In this document: one piece after another, positions 25,691 to 34,627 of the stretch | How positions within the stretch are numbered: position 1 is the stretch's first letter | Layout: the number at the start of each line of letters is the position of its first letter | Source of the DNA: Devosia rhodophyticola | GTDB lineage: Bacteria; Pseudomonadota; Alphaproteobacteria; Rhizobiales; Devosiaceae | NCBI RefSeq assembly: GCF_028816475.1 | Contig: NZ_CP118247.1 | Coordinates: forward strand, 248,001-312,000 | DNA length: 64,000 nt | Reading direction: 5' to 3' | Notes under the pieces: generated by a model | The model's input: the letters and a program-made list of their open reading frames with translations, nothing else | The model's database searches: none | What the model was told of the DNA's origin: nothing | Program-made: the position numbers and the translations under genes

Positions 25691-27217
25691 ATGATCAAAG
25701 CCAGACAGCCGAATTTCCTCTTTCTGATTGTCGATCAGATGTCGCATTTTGTTCTTCCCGTTGCTCAGCCATCGTATCGAAAAGCGGCGCAAAAAGCGGT
25801 TGCCCCAAATATTGCCAAACTTGCAGCCGGTGGACGCGTGTTCACGGATTGCTACACCGCGTCACCCTTGTGTGCCCCCGCCCGGGCGTCACTAGCGACG
25901 GGCACCCATGTCCGTCGTCACCGTGTTTGTACCAATGGCGATGAGTTCAGCGCGTCACTGCCGACCTATATGCATGGTCTCCAGAGCATCGGTTACCGCA
26001 CGACCGTGTCGGGGAAGACCCATTCAATTGGCCCTGATCAGCTTCATGGTTTCGATGACAGGCAAACCACAGATATTTATCCCTCTGACTTTATCTGGTC
26101 GCGCGATTGGGATTTGCCGGTCAAGCATGATCCCGGAACCTCAGTTGATAAGCTCGAGTCGTCGGGGCTCTGCCGTACCAACATGCAGATCAATTATGAC
26201 ACCGAAACGAAGAACCGGGCGGTGGAATTTCTGCAAGGCCACGCTTTGGATGCCAAGGAAAAACCATTCTTCATGATGGTTTCGTTCACCCAGCCGCATG
26301 AGCCGTTTCAAACGCTTCCCAAATATTGGGAACTTTATGACGATGCGAATATCCAGACGCCGAGCCGAGTGGGGCAAGGCGATGGCGACGCCCATCCCTA
26401 CAATCGCATGCTCCAGATCTATCACGGTATCGACCGAAACGCGCCGGACGAGGAAAGAACCCGCGTCTCCATTCGCGCCCATCTGGGTATGATCAGTCAT
26501 GTGGATGATTACATCGGACAAGTCCTAGAAACGCTCGAAACCCTGAAAATGAGCGACGACACAATTGTCATATTTACCAGTGACCATGGTGAAATGCTTG
26601 GCGCGCACGACATGTGGTTTAAGCGAACGTTTTATGAAGAAAGCGCCCACGTTCCATTGATCATATCCTGGCCTGGGCAAGTCGCGCCCGGTGTTTCGAG
26701 CGCGGTGGTCTCGCACGTCGATCTTGCGCCAACCATTCTGGATCTAGCCGGTCTCGAGCCAAAAAGAGCCGGACTAGATTTCGATGGGGACAGCTTGAAG
26801 CGAATACTTCTTGCTGGCGAAGATCCGGATTGGCGTGGGACGGCACTCATTGATTATTTCGGCGACGGCACCAACACCCCCATGTTCATGTTGCGGGACG
26901 GCGATTGGAAACTGGTGGCATTCCTCGATTTTGAACCGATCTTATACAACCTCGCCGAAGATCCCGAGGAGGGTACAAATCTGGCAAACCGGCCGGAGCA
27001 CAGCGGGCGGGTCAGCAAAATGCTCGGGCAGATTTTTGCCGATTTTGACGCCAAGGACTTCGTTGAAGAAATCAAAGAGGCGCAAAAAACGAGAATTTTT
27101 ATTCAGAACGGACGAAATCAATCTGAAACATCGGGCGGCGCGTGGGACTACCAGCCGCATCGAGACGCGACAAAGCAATACGTCCGAACGGCGGTCAACG
27201 CTGGTAGCAGTTGCTGA
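25691..27217 (+). CDS. Choline-sulfatase-like type I sulfatase
   Basis: A 508-aa sulfatase. The active-site segment SPLCAPARASLATG gives the formylglycine-forming Cys61 in the C-x-P-x-R motif, and N-terminal Asp/Gln metal ligands are in LIVDQM. Segments LSGK-like TVSGKTHSIGPDQLHGFDDRQTTDIYPSDF closely follow the BetC pattern, where choline-O-sulfate is hydrolysed to choline and sulfate, and the metal-site FTSDHGEMLGAH is present. No signal peptide is visible, so it acts in the cytoplasm as BetC does. The maturase needed for formylglycine is not in the window. It heads an operon with an ABC transporter and a GMC oxidoreductase. Confidence 0.85.
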   Translation: MIKARQPNFLFLIVDQMSHFVLPVAQPSYRKAAQKAVAPNIAKLAAGGRVFTDCYTASPLCAPARASLATGTHVRRHRVCTNGDEFSASLPTYMHGLQSIGYRTTVSGKTHSIGPDQLHGFDDRQTTDIYPSDFIWSRDWDLPVKHDPGTSVDKLESSGLCRTNMQINYDTETKNRAVEFLQGHALDAKEKPFFMMVSFTQPHEPFQTLPKYWELYDDANIQTPSRVGQGDGDAHPYNRMLQIYHGIDRNAPDEERTRVSIRAHLGMISHVDDYIGQVLETLETLKMSDDTIVIFTSDHGEMLGAHDMWFKRTFYEESAHVPLIISWPGQVAPGVSSAVVSHVDLAPTILDLAGLEPKRAGLDFDGDSLKRILLAGEDPDWRGTALIDYFGDGTNTPMFMLRDGDWKLVAFLDFEPILYNLAEDPEEGTNLANRPEHSGRVSKMLGQIFADFDAKDFVEEIKEAQKTRIFIQNGRNQSETSGGAWDYQPHRDATKQYVRTAVNAGSSC

Positions 27218-27293
27218 ACAAAATCAAAGAACCAACACGTGTTGCCCAGGGGCAGTGCGACATCAATCTACAGACCTCAGGGAGGAACGAGGA

Positions 27294-28283
27294 ATGAACA
27301 GTAAAATCTTAAGAGCGATACGCGGTATCGGCCTTGCCGCCGTAACCATGGCAACCATCATAACGCCTGCGTCTGCTGCAGAGCGCCTAAGGGTAGGCTA
27401 TTTGAGTTTCCTGACATTTGGTGGCATCTCGGTCGCTGAGGAGAAAGGCTGGTTTAAGGATGCTGGGCTCGATGTTGAACTCATCCTATTCGCCAGTGGC
27501 CCTCCACTGCTTGAAGCTATGGCGTCGGGATCCATTGACGTTGGCGCACTCGGTGGCGTTCCAACCATTCGCACGGTCGCGACCAATCTATTCCCAATTC
27601 GCATTCTGGCCCCGGTCGCAGACGTATCTGGTACACTCAATATTGTTTCCACCAATGACATCAAAACCATCGCTGACCTTAAAGGCAAAAACGTCAGCGT
27701 GCCCTGGGGAACAACAGCGCATCTTCTTCTGGCTCAGGCCCTTGAGCAGAATGGCCTAACGATGGACGACGTCAATCTGATTCAAATGGAGTCTATTGAC
27801 GGACAGGCTGCTTTTGTTGCGGGTCGGCTTGACGCTGTCATCCCCATTGAATCCTCGCTCGAACAAGTCCTGGCTGCGCGAAAAGACTCGCACATCTTGT
27901 TCAAACCATCCGATTTTGATCCGCCGCTCGGCATGTTTGACAGTTGGGTAGCACCCGAATCCGTTGTCGCCGCCCGCCACGACGATATTGCTACGCTGAT
28001 GAAGGTTTGGGAAAATCAGATTGTTCCTTACATGCAGGCAGAAAACACCGGCGAACTACGGACGTGGCTCACCCAAGTGGTTGGCGTGACAATGTCGGTT
28101 GAAGATACCAAGGCCAAATTGGACAACTTGACCTATTATGATGCGACAGCCGTACGTAAACTGGTGGAAACTGGCGAGTTCAAGCGGTTGCTGACCTTGC
28201 AGGCAGACTTTATGGCGGAGGCAGGGCTAATCCCTAAAGTGCCGAGCTTCGATAAGTTCATAGACACCTCGATGTTGCCTTAA
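27294..28283 (+). CDS. ABC transporter substrate-binding protein, SsuA/TauA/NMT1-like
   Basis: A 329-aa periplasmic binding protein. It has a Sec signal peptide of about 27 residues ending in PASA, then LRVGYLSFLTFGGISVAEEKGWF and a bilobed fold typical of the SsuA/TauA/NrtA/THI5-like group (GSIDVGALGGVPTIR, DLKGKNVSVPWGTTAHLLL). The start at 27294 follows GGAGGAACGAGGA; the frame is open further upstream inside the sulfatase gene but without a signal peptide. Family members bind sulfonates, taurine, nitrate or pyrimidine precursors; the sulfatase next door suggests a sulfate ester such as choline-O-sulfate (inference). Confidence 0.88.
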   Translation: MNSKILRAIRGIGLAAVTMATIITPASAAERLRVGYLSFLTFGGISVAEEKGWFKDAGLDVELILFASGPPLLEAMASGSIDVGALGGVPTIRTVATNLFPIRILAPVADVSGTLNIVSTNDIKTIADLKGKNVSVPWGTTAHLLLAQALEQNGLTMDDVNLIQMESIDGQAAFVAGRLDAVIPIESSLEQVLAARKDSHILFKPSDFDPPLGMFDSWVAPESVVAARHDDIATLMKVWENQIVPYMQAENTGELRTWLTQVVGVTMSVEDTKAKLDNLTYYDATAVRKLVETGEFKRLLTLQADFMAEAGLIPKVPSFDKFIDTSMLP

Positions 28284-28325
28284 AAGCGGTCAGCGACCCC
28301 ACCCGATCAATTGAAGGTCAACAAG

Positions 28326-29174
28326 ATGCCTGCTTCAAAAGTATCTGTCGAAGCGGACGGAGTGTCGGATACGACACCCGACCGCCCAATGTCCCCGGCA
28401 GAGGTTATGCGATTTCGCCGGATCGAAAGACTGGTGATTGGAACAGTTAGCCTAGGCACCCTTGTTTTGGCCTATTCAGTGGTCTCAAACCTCCCTGGGA
28501 CGAATCCAGCTCTGCTGCCACCGCCCCAGGCAATTTTGGCGACAGCCATGGCCAAATTTAGCGATGGAACATTGCTGACTGCCGTATGGGCCAGCTTATC
28601 GCGTATTCTAATTGGCTATACGATTGGCACCGCGCTGGCGATACTCATCGGGAGCTTGATGGGCTGGTTTCGTTATGTGGAATATGTATTCGATCCGATT
28701 GTTGAATGCATGCGCCCCGTACCGCCACTTGCCTATATACCGCTGATTATTCTGTGGATTGGGATCGGTGAAGAATCTCGAATACTGGTTCTCGTGATCA
28801 CCTCTTTCGTTGTCTGCATCGTGCCGACCTTCTCAGGCATGAAGCAGGTGCCAAAAGTCTATGTAGAGGCAGCTCGAACACTTGGCGCCAGCGAAGCCAC
28901 CATCTTTTACAAAGTTGCTATCCCATTCGCGGTTCCGTTCATCTTTGCGGGAATGCGCGTCGGTATGGCAGCCTCTTGGGCAACGCTTGTAGCCGCCGAA
29001 CTTGTCGCCGCCCAAAGCGGGCTTGGATATATGCTCCAAGCTGGACGGCGCTTTTTTGACACCAGCCTTGTGATGGTCGGCATATTCTGCATCGGCGTTT
29101 TGGCCTTCATCATGGACCGTATTTTCCGCACGATCCAAGTCCGCATGAGCCGTTGGGAGGAGGTGTCGAAATGA
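28326..29174 (+). CDS. ABC transporter permease, SsuC/TauC-like
   Basis: A 282-aa inner-membrane permease with about six predicted helices. The coupling-loop EAA motif is seen as VYVEAARTLGASEATIFYKVAIPFAVPFIFAGMR cut across residues ~180-213, typical of the sulfonate/nitrate/taurine permeases. The start at 28326 has AAGG a few bases upstream; the frame also offers TTG 28311. Its stop overlaps the start of the ATPase gene by 4 bases (ATGA), so the two subunits are translationally coupled. It should work as a homodimer in one importer with its neighbours. Confidence 0.9.
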   Translation: MPASKVSVEADGVSDTTPDRPMSPAEVMRFRRIERLVIGTVSLGTLVLAYSVVSNLPGTNPALLPPPQAILATAMAKFSDGTLLTAVWASLSRILIGYTIGTALAILIGSLMGWFRYVEYVFDPIVECMRPVPPLAYIPLIILWIGIGEESRILVLVITSFVVCIVPTFSGMKQVPKVYVEAARTLGASEATIFYKVAIPFAVPFIFAGMRVGMAASWATLVAAELVAAQSGLGYMLQAGRRFFDTSLVMVGIFCIGVLAFIMDRIFRTIQVRMSRWEEVSK

Positions 29175-29962
29175 GCCAAGCAAACCTCGATCAAACCGAA
29201 GCCCCCTCGCTCATCATTCAAAACATCCGCCAAGATTTCATTACGCTGGATGGCACCGAACTCAACGTTCTTGACAATATTAATTTGGGCTTCCGCGAGC
29301 GAGAGTTCATTTCATTCATCGGCCATTCCGGTTGCGGCAAGTCAACGCTTCTTCGAATCATTGCCGGTTTGCAAACGCCCACTCAGGGCAGCATCCTGTA
29401 CAAGGGCAAGAAAATTAAAGGCACTAGTGCCGCCCGTGGCATGGTGTTCCAGCAAGACGCGGTATTTCCGTGGCTAACGGTCCGAAAGAACATTGAGTTC
29501 GGTCTTAAACTGAAGAAACTGCCGCGCGATAAGGTTCGCGCTCAAGCCGAAAAATGGATTGCACTTGTTGGCCTTGGTGGCTGGGAAGATGCCTATCCAA
29601 AAGAATTGTCCGGCGGCATGCGCAAACGTGTCGATCTGGCGCGCGTATATGCAAACACGCCGGATTTGATGCTCATGGACGAGCCTTTCGGCGCCTTAGA
29701 CCAGCAGACAAAATCCAATATGCAAACCCAGTTGCTTCGTTTGTGGGAAACAGCTGGCTCGACCGTCATTTTCGTCACGCACGATTTGGAAGAAGCCGTT
29801 TTCTTGTCAGATCGAATTGTGGTGCTTGCGCCACGACCTGGTCGCGTAAAAACCATTATGGATGTTAGTCTTTCACGCCCACGCCGCGAGGAATTACGTT
29901 TGTCGGAAGAATTTCTCGCCGAAAAACGCAAACTGCATGAGCTTCTTAAAGAGGATGCCTAG
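29171..29962 (+). CDS. ABC transporter ATP-binding protein, SsuB/TauB-like
   Basis: A 263-aa ATPase of the sulfonate/nitrate/taurine importer type. It has Walker A GHSGCGKST, the Q-loop in MVFQQDAVFPWLTV, the signature LSGGMRKRVDLARV and Walker B LMLMDEPFGALD, followed by the switch His in VIFVTHDLEEA. The start at 29171 overlaps the permease stop codon (ATGA). The signature carries Met-Arg-Lys where Gln is common (LSGGQ), which is usual in this subgroup. About 180 bp with no gene separate it from the GMC oxidoreductase. Confidence 0.92.
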   Translation: MSQANLDQTEAPSLIIQNIRQDFITLDGTELNVLDNINLGFREREFISFIGHSGCGKSTLLRIIAGLQTPTQGSILYKGKKIKGTSAARGMVFQQDAVFPWLTVRKNIEFGLKLKKLPRDKVRAQAEKWIALVGLGGWEDAYPKELSGGMRKRVDLARVYANTPDLMLMDEPFGALDQQTKSNMQTQLLRLWETAGSTVIFVTHDLEEAVFLSDRIVVLAPRPGRVKTIMDVSLSRPRREELRLSEEFLAEKRKLHELLKEDA

Positions 29963-30140
29963 AGGGGCCGGGCGGCTAAATCAGCGCCCTTGCAATCTGC
30001 GCGAAGCACCGACCGGACTCTTGATTCTGCCTGCATACTGGACAGCCGGCGAACCATGCCTGCTCCATGATTTGATAACGAGGTGACAGGCTTGAAGCTC
30101 CAAGACAGCAGTACGTCCGCCCAAGACTCAGGGGAAATTC

Positions 30141-31763
30141 ATGGCCGATTATGACTTCGTTATCGCAGGAGGTGGGTCATCTGCCTGCGTAACTGCCATG
30201 CGCCTCGTTCGAGAGTTTGGCTACTCTGTTCTCGTTCTGGAGCGCGGCCCGGCTAAGACCAGCCCTATTATGGCGATGCCGGCGGGATACATGAAGTTTT
30301 TGGCACGTGAAGACTACATGGAAATGCACAAAACTGTGCCACAGCCTCAGCTTGGTGGACGAGCGCCAATTGTACCTGTGGGCAAAACCCTCGGGGGCGG
30401 AAGCGCGGTGAACGCCATGGTCTATATGCGCGGGCAGGCTGAGGACTATGATGGCTGGTCCGCAACATTGGGCAATGGCTCAGAGTGGTCTTACGAGGAT
30501 ATGCTGCCCCATTTCACCGGTATTGAGGCCAACAACCGCCTGAACGACCGCTATCACGGCGCGGAGGGGGCGCTGAAAGTCTCCGATCCCGGTCATATCT
30601 CGCCGACGACCGAACATTTCTTGCTAGCCGCGCAGGCATTGGGCCATTCATTCAACCCCGATTTCAATGGTGCTCGCCAGAACGGCGTCGGCATTATGCA
30701 GCACACTTATGGGCAGTGGGGACGTTACAAAGCGCGTTCAGATGCGAAAAAGGCGTTCCTCGATCCACTTGAGGGTGACAAGAGACTCACGATCATCACT
30801 GAGGCGCGTGTCGACAAGGTTCTTGTTGAAAACGGGCGTGCAGTGGGACTGACCTATCAAAAAAATGGTGCGCAACATCAGGTGTGCGCCAAACGTGAAG
30901 TGCTCATCGCTGCTGGAACATACAATAGCGCCAAGCTGCTCATGTTGAGCGGAATAGGTCCTGCTGACCATTTGCGCGAGCACGGAATCAAGGTGATCGC
31001 GGATATTCCGGGCGTTGGCCAAAACCTTCAGGATCATCACGAGGTGCCGGTCATCGCCACCACAAAGGGCCGCTCTGGATATTTTGGACAGGACAAAGGC
31101 TGGCCCATGATCAGGAACGGCCTGCAATATGTTCTATTCAATTCGGGTCCGGTGACGACCACCGGTATTGAATCCTGCTTGTTCTTTGATCCGGACGGTG
31201 GTGACCGACCAACTATTCAGCTCTATTGCGCGCCCATAGTGTATCTTGATCGGGATGTCAGCGCCGCGAAACCGGCATGGGGGGTGACATTTACGTCCTG
31301 CCTTCTTCGCCCCAAGGCGCGAGGCAGCGTCAGGCTGCGCTCCGCCAATCCAGCGGACCTCCCCCTTGTCGACTGCAATTTCTTCGGCGATCCCGACGAT
31401 CTTCGCCTCACGGTCGCAGCTCTACAAACGGGGCGAAAGTTGCTCCAAACCGAACCATTCAAATCGCGGATCGCGGCCGAACTACTGCCAGGCGACGAGG
31501 TCATGGCAGACCCTGGAGCGGTGGAACGTTACTGCGGTCAGACGGTTAAAACCAACTATCACCCGGTCGGGTCCCTACGTATGGGCGCGGAGCGCGATAA
31601 ATCTGCCGTCGTCGGCCCCGATCTTAAACTTCGCGGAATCGATGGGCTGCGGGTCATAGATTGCTCCATCATGCCGCAAATCGTTTCGGGCAACACCAAT
31701 GCGCCTGCCATGGCAATTGGGAGCAAGGCCGCCAGTCTGATCGGGTTAGCGCACGCCCAATGA
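30141..31763 (+). CDS. GMC oxidoreductase, choline-dehydrogenase-like
   Basis: A 540-aa FAD flavoprotein of the glucose-methanol-choline family, about the length of BetA. The N-terminal dinucleotide-binding segment is DFVIAGGGSSACVTAMRL, where the third glycine of G-x-G-x-x-G is replaced by Ala. The first GMC signature is GKTLGGGSAVNAMVYMRG and the catalytic His region is NYHPVGSLRMG near residue 473. BetA oxidises choline to betaine aldehyde; downstream of a choline-sulfatase-like gene this fits a choline-sulfate to betaine route, though other alcohols are possible. No betaine-aldehyde dehydrogenase gene is nearby. Confidence 0.88.
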   Translation: MADYDFVIAGGGSSACVTAMRLVREFGYSVLVLERGPAKTSPIMAMPAGYMKFLAREDYMEMHKTVPQPQLGGRAPIVPVGKTLGGGSAVNAMVYMRGQAEDYDGWSATLGNGSEWSYEDMLPHFTGIEANNRLNDRYHGAEGALKVSDPGHISPTTEHFLLAAQALGHSFNPDFNGARQNGVGIMQHTYGQWGRYKARSDAKKAFLDPLEGDKRLTIITEARVDKVLVENGRAVGLTYQKNGAQHQVCAKREVLIAAGTYNSAKLLMLSGIGPADHLREHGIKVIADIPGVGQNLQDHHEVPVIATTKGRSGYFGQDKGWPMIRNGLQYVLFNSGPVTTTGIESCLFFDPDGGDRPTIQLYCAPIVYLDRDVSAAKPAWGVTFTSCLLRPKARGSVRLRSANPADLPLVDCNFFGDPDDLRLTVAALQTGRKLLQTEPFKSRIAAELLPGDEVMADPGAVERYCGQTVKTNYHPVGSLRMGAERDKSAVVGPDLKLRGIDGLRVIDCSIMPQIVSGNTNAPAMAIGSKAASLIGLAHAQ

Positions 31764-31787
31764 GCTGCACGTAGTGTACTCCAATCC

Positions 31788-31933
31788 TATTCCCGTCAGC
31801 ACCTCTGTCCCAGATTTGTGGTCGAGATCTAAGAAGTGTTTTTATCCCGTCGCTTTGACGAAGGAACCAAGATGACTGCTAAATCCTCGAGCACCAAAAA
31901 AGCCTGCCGAGCGGGTGATGAAGGACATCTATA
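31788..31933 (+). mobile_element. Left-end remnant of an IS3-family insertion sequence
   Basis: The segment has an IS-end-like stretch (TATTCCCGTCAGCACCTCTG at 31788-31807) followed by the start of a transposase OrfA: an ATG at 31872 gives MTAKSSSTKK, then after a one-base slip PAERVMKDI, matching the beginning of IS3-family OrfA proteins (…PAERVVKDIRRATRR). It then breaks off. A related end sequence lies at 39470-39504. The next ~130 bp to the IS5 fragment carry no recognisable gene; on the minus strand a short open stretch reads AKKQILAQSVVMAISSGETW but I cannot assign it. Confidence 0.55.
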
Positions 31934-32072
31934 GGTTTTGAGCGGCGGCATTCAGCCATGCAAGGATTGTATTTTCAATCCTGTCGACAGCAGCGGCCCA
32001 GGTTTCGCCCGACGATATGGCCATGACGACGCTTTGCGCAAGTATCTGCTTCTTAGCGGCACGTTCCGGTGA

Positions 32073-32268
32073 TCCAATCCAAAGTCAACCGCAGAAACCC
32101 GCCGCCGTGTGACTTCTGGGCCTACATGGACCGCAACCGCATCAATCGCATGCTCGACAGACTCACGCAGTTCCGCCGCATCGCCACACGTTTCGACAAG
32201 ACCGCAATATCGTTCGCAGCCTTCCTCGCATCAGCTGCCGCCAAAATATGGATGCCGTACTGTCAACA
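32073..32268 (+). pseudogene. C-terminal fragment of an IS5-family transposase
   Basis: The plus strand reads KVNRRNPPPCDFWAYMDRNR, then INRMLDRLTQFRRIATRFDK and FAAFLASAAAKIWMPY. This matches the last ~65 residues of IS5-family (IS427-type) transposases, where the pattern is YR.RN.IERMF.RLK.FRRIATRYDK…F…..AA. The catalytic Glu region is degenerate and the rest of the gene is absent. It lies directly before the end of the AraC gene. Confidence 0.75.
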
Positions 32269-32287
32269 GGTCCCGGGTCATTTGCCG

Positions 32288-33208
32288 CTAAGTCTTAGTC
32301 GGTCGGTTTTCACCCATTTCTCGCCTAAACTCCGTCGGCGTTAGTCCGGTATGTTTGCGAAACACTTGATTGAAGTGGGACAACGAACCAAATCCGCTTG
32401 CCATTGCAATGTTAACGATACTGTCCGATTTCTGAATTAGTAAGGCCTGCGCATAGGCCAGCCTTAACAGAACAATGTAGTGATTAAGGGTCACACCGGT
32501 TGACCGTTTGAATATGGTCATTGCGTATTTTGGATGCAGCCTAGCGTCTCCCGCGATCTGGGAAATATCCAGATCCTCGCGAAAGTGTCCCGTGACGAAC
32601 TCCACTATGTGCCGCAGCCTGTCAAAGTTTTTCTGATCTGGAATTTCTAGGTGTGAATTTCGCCCAGCGCCTATCTCAATCAGTTGGTACGGATCTAGAC
32701 CAATGCGTTCAAGTCGAATTAGCAGCTCCTCGGTCGCAATTTTTTCCCGAGCCATATCTCCCGAACGAAAATAGCTACCCCAACGCTCAAAGGCGCAATG
32801 ATCCTCATCTGTTTCTGAAGCGGCGATCAACACCGCACCTGCCATCAACTTGTCACGGATTTCATCTGCTAGTCTGAGCCTGAAAAACTGCATGAGGGGC
32901 AAGTGGATTGTGTCCATCCGCGAGCCGACTTCATAATTGCTGAGACGATGGGGCAGTCCGCCCCAGAACAGAGCTATATCGCCCGACTGAAGTTCGAATT
33001 GTTTGCCGCACATCTCGTATTGAACCCAGCCATTGGGAACGTAGTTGATCTCTATTTGAGCATGCCAATGGACGACCGGCATCTTTTCGGGCAATCCACG
33101 GCCCAAAATAACCTTGTCGGGCGACGCCTCCACCGTACTCTCGTGTGGGTTCCAAACCTTTGTGCCTAAAATCTTACCATCCCATGATATTTTGTGCCCG
33201 GTGCGCAA
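32288..33208 (-). CDS. AraC-family transcriptional regulator with cupin domain
   Basis: A 306-aa regulator. The N-terminal half is a cupin-like sensor (PVVHWHAQIEINYVPNGWVQ, then LQSGDIALFWGGLPHRL). Residues ~200-300 carry the double helix-turn-helix of the AraC family (DISQIAGDARLHPKYAMTIFKR and IVNIAMASGFGSLSHFNQVF), resembling MelR-type sugar regulators. The TTG at 33208 is used as start because GGAGAT lies 6 bases upstream and no in-frame ATG exists before residue 43. It is divergent from a sugar ABC transporter/GH42 operon, so it likely activates that operon with a galactoside or similar sugar (inference). Confidence 0.88.
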   Translation of the reverse strand: MRTGHKISWDGKILGTKVWNPHESTVEASPDKVILGRGLPEKMPVVHWHAQIEINYVPNGWVQYEMCGKQFELQSGDIALFWGGLPHRLSNYEVGSRMDTIHLPLMQFFRLRLADEIRDKLMAGAVLIAASETDEDHCAFERWGSYFRSGDMAREKIATEELLIRLERIGLDPYQLIEIGAGRNSHLEIPDQKNFDRLRHIVEFVTGHFREDLDISQIAGDARLHPKYAMTIFKRSTGVTLNHYIVLLRLAYAQALLIQKSDSIVNIAMASGFGSLSHFNQVFRKHTGLTPTEFRREMGENRPTKT

Positions 33209-33284
33209 GACAGCATCTCCATTGCTGAGCCATATTCGCGTCAGATGCAGGGGTCAACATGCCCCTTGATGGAGGAAAATCATA

Positions 33285-34556
33285 ATGAAAAGTGTAATTG
33301 GATGCGCACTGGCTACTCTAATTTTCGCGAGTGGTGCGGCCCAAGCTCAATCAGAAATAACAGTTTGGTCATGGGGTAGTGCGGCCCCAGGACTTGAGGC
33401 GACAATACCGGGATTTAACGCCGAGCATCCCGATATCACTGTCAAAGTCGAAAAGCTCGGTTACTCTGATGTAAAAAGCCGAGTTCTGGCGGCCTGCGCG
33501 GCTGGTGGCGTGGGCCTGCCGGATGTGTTTCAGTTTCAGAACATTGAGATGGAATTGATTACGGCCCAGTTTCCAGAATGTGCTGCAGACTTGGTGCCCC
33601 TTGGATTTGATGCGGGTGCCCAATCGGCTTTTCCTGAGTTCAAGCTTTTCGCCTTGCGCGACGAAGACCGCATGCTGGGAATGCCTTGGGATTCAGGGCC
33701 GGTCGTTATGTTTTACCGGCGCGACTTCTATGACAAAGCGGGGGTAGACGCCGACTCATTAACGACTTGGGACGATTTCATGACAGCCGGTGCTGCCATA
33801 CAGGCGGCTAATCCAGGCGTTACCATGATCAACGACAACCTTAATGGCGGCACCGAGAATTTCCGCATGATCGCAGAAGAGCAGAATTGCGGCTATTTCA
33901 CCAATGATGGACAGGCCATATCGGTCGCAGAACCAGGATGCGTGGCCGCACTCGAAACGGTCAAAACCATGGTCGACGACAAACTTGTTGCAGCGGCAGA
34001 TTTCAACCAGAAAATAACTAATGTGACTGCAAACGCGGTGGCAACTTTGATGAACGGCGCGTGGATGGAGGGTGTAATCCGCAACGGCGCCCCGGCAGAC
34101 CAGTCGGGAAAATGGGGTGTCGCCATCATGCCGTCGATCACCGCTGACGGCGCACATGCGTCCAATTTTGGTGGTTCGTTACTAGCAATAGCCAATAACA
34201 GCGATAAAAAGGCTGCCGCCTACACCTTCTTGTCCTATGCGCTGGGTACTAAAGCGGGACAAATTACAATGCTCAAGGATCAAGGTCTCGTGCCGTCATT
34301 GACCTCAGCTCTAGAGGATCCCTATGTTGACGAACCAAGCGCTTTTTGGGGCGGTCAGAAAATCTGGAAGCTGATTTTGGGCCGGCTGCCGCTAATCTCG
34401 CCGATTAACGGCTCTGAGTTCTTTTCTGACGCCGACCAAGTGATGCTTTCTGTCCAAACCGCTTATCTAAATGGTCAATACACCAGCGCACAGGAAGCTA
34501 TGGACGACGCCGCCAAGCAAATTGGCTTCGCAACCGGCCTTCCGATCGCGCAGTAG
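33285..34556 (+). CDS. Carbohydrate ABC transporter substrate-binding protein
   Basis: A 423-aa family 1 extracellular solute-binding protein. It has a signal peptide of about 22 residues (MKSVIGCALATLIFASGAAQ, cleavage near AQA), then EITVWSWGSAAPGLEATIPGF, typical of sugar-binding proteins of the UgpB/MalE type. GGAGG lies just before the ATG. It is the first gene of a five-gene operon ending in a GH42 beta-galactosidase, so an oligo-galactoside is the likely ligand (inference). A terminator-like hairpin follows, which would let it be made in excess of the membrane subunits. Confidence 0.9.
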   Translation: MKSVIGCALATLIFASGAAQAQSEITVWSWGSAAPGLEATIPGFNAEHPDITVKVEKLGYSDVKSRVLAACAAGGVGLPDVFQFQNIEMELITAQFPECAADLVPLGFDAGAQSAFPEFKLFALRDEDRMLGMPWDSGPVVMFYRRDFYDKAGVDADSLTTWDDFMTAGAAIQAANPGVTMINDNLNGGTENFRMIAEEQNCGYFTNDGQAISVAEPGCVAALETVKTMVDDKLVAAADFNQKITNVTANAVATLMNGAWMEGVIRNGAPADQSGKWGVAIMPSITADGAHASNFGGSLLAIANNSDKKAAAYTFLSYALGTKAGQITMLKDQGLVPSLTSALEDPYVDEPSAFWGGQKIWKLILGRLPLISPINGSEFFSDADQVMLSVQTAYLNGQYTSAQEAMDDAAKQIGFATGLPIAQ

Positions 34557-34571
34557 CACTCAACCTCCCTA

Positions 34572-34608
34572 GGCAGCGTCGGCCATTTGTTGGCGCTGCC
34601 CATTTTTT
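34572..34608 (+). terminator. Intercistronic hairpin with T-tract after sugar-binding-protein gene
   Basis: A 7-bp stem GGCAGCG (34572-34578) pairs with CGCTGCC (34594-34600), followed by CATTTTTTG. It sits in the 71-bp gap between the binding-protein and permease genes. The likely role is partial termination that lowers expression of the downstream transporter genes. Confidence 0.65.
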
Positions 34609-34627
34609 GCTATATCGGGAGCAGTCC

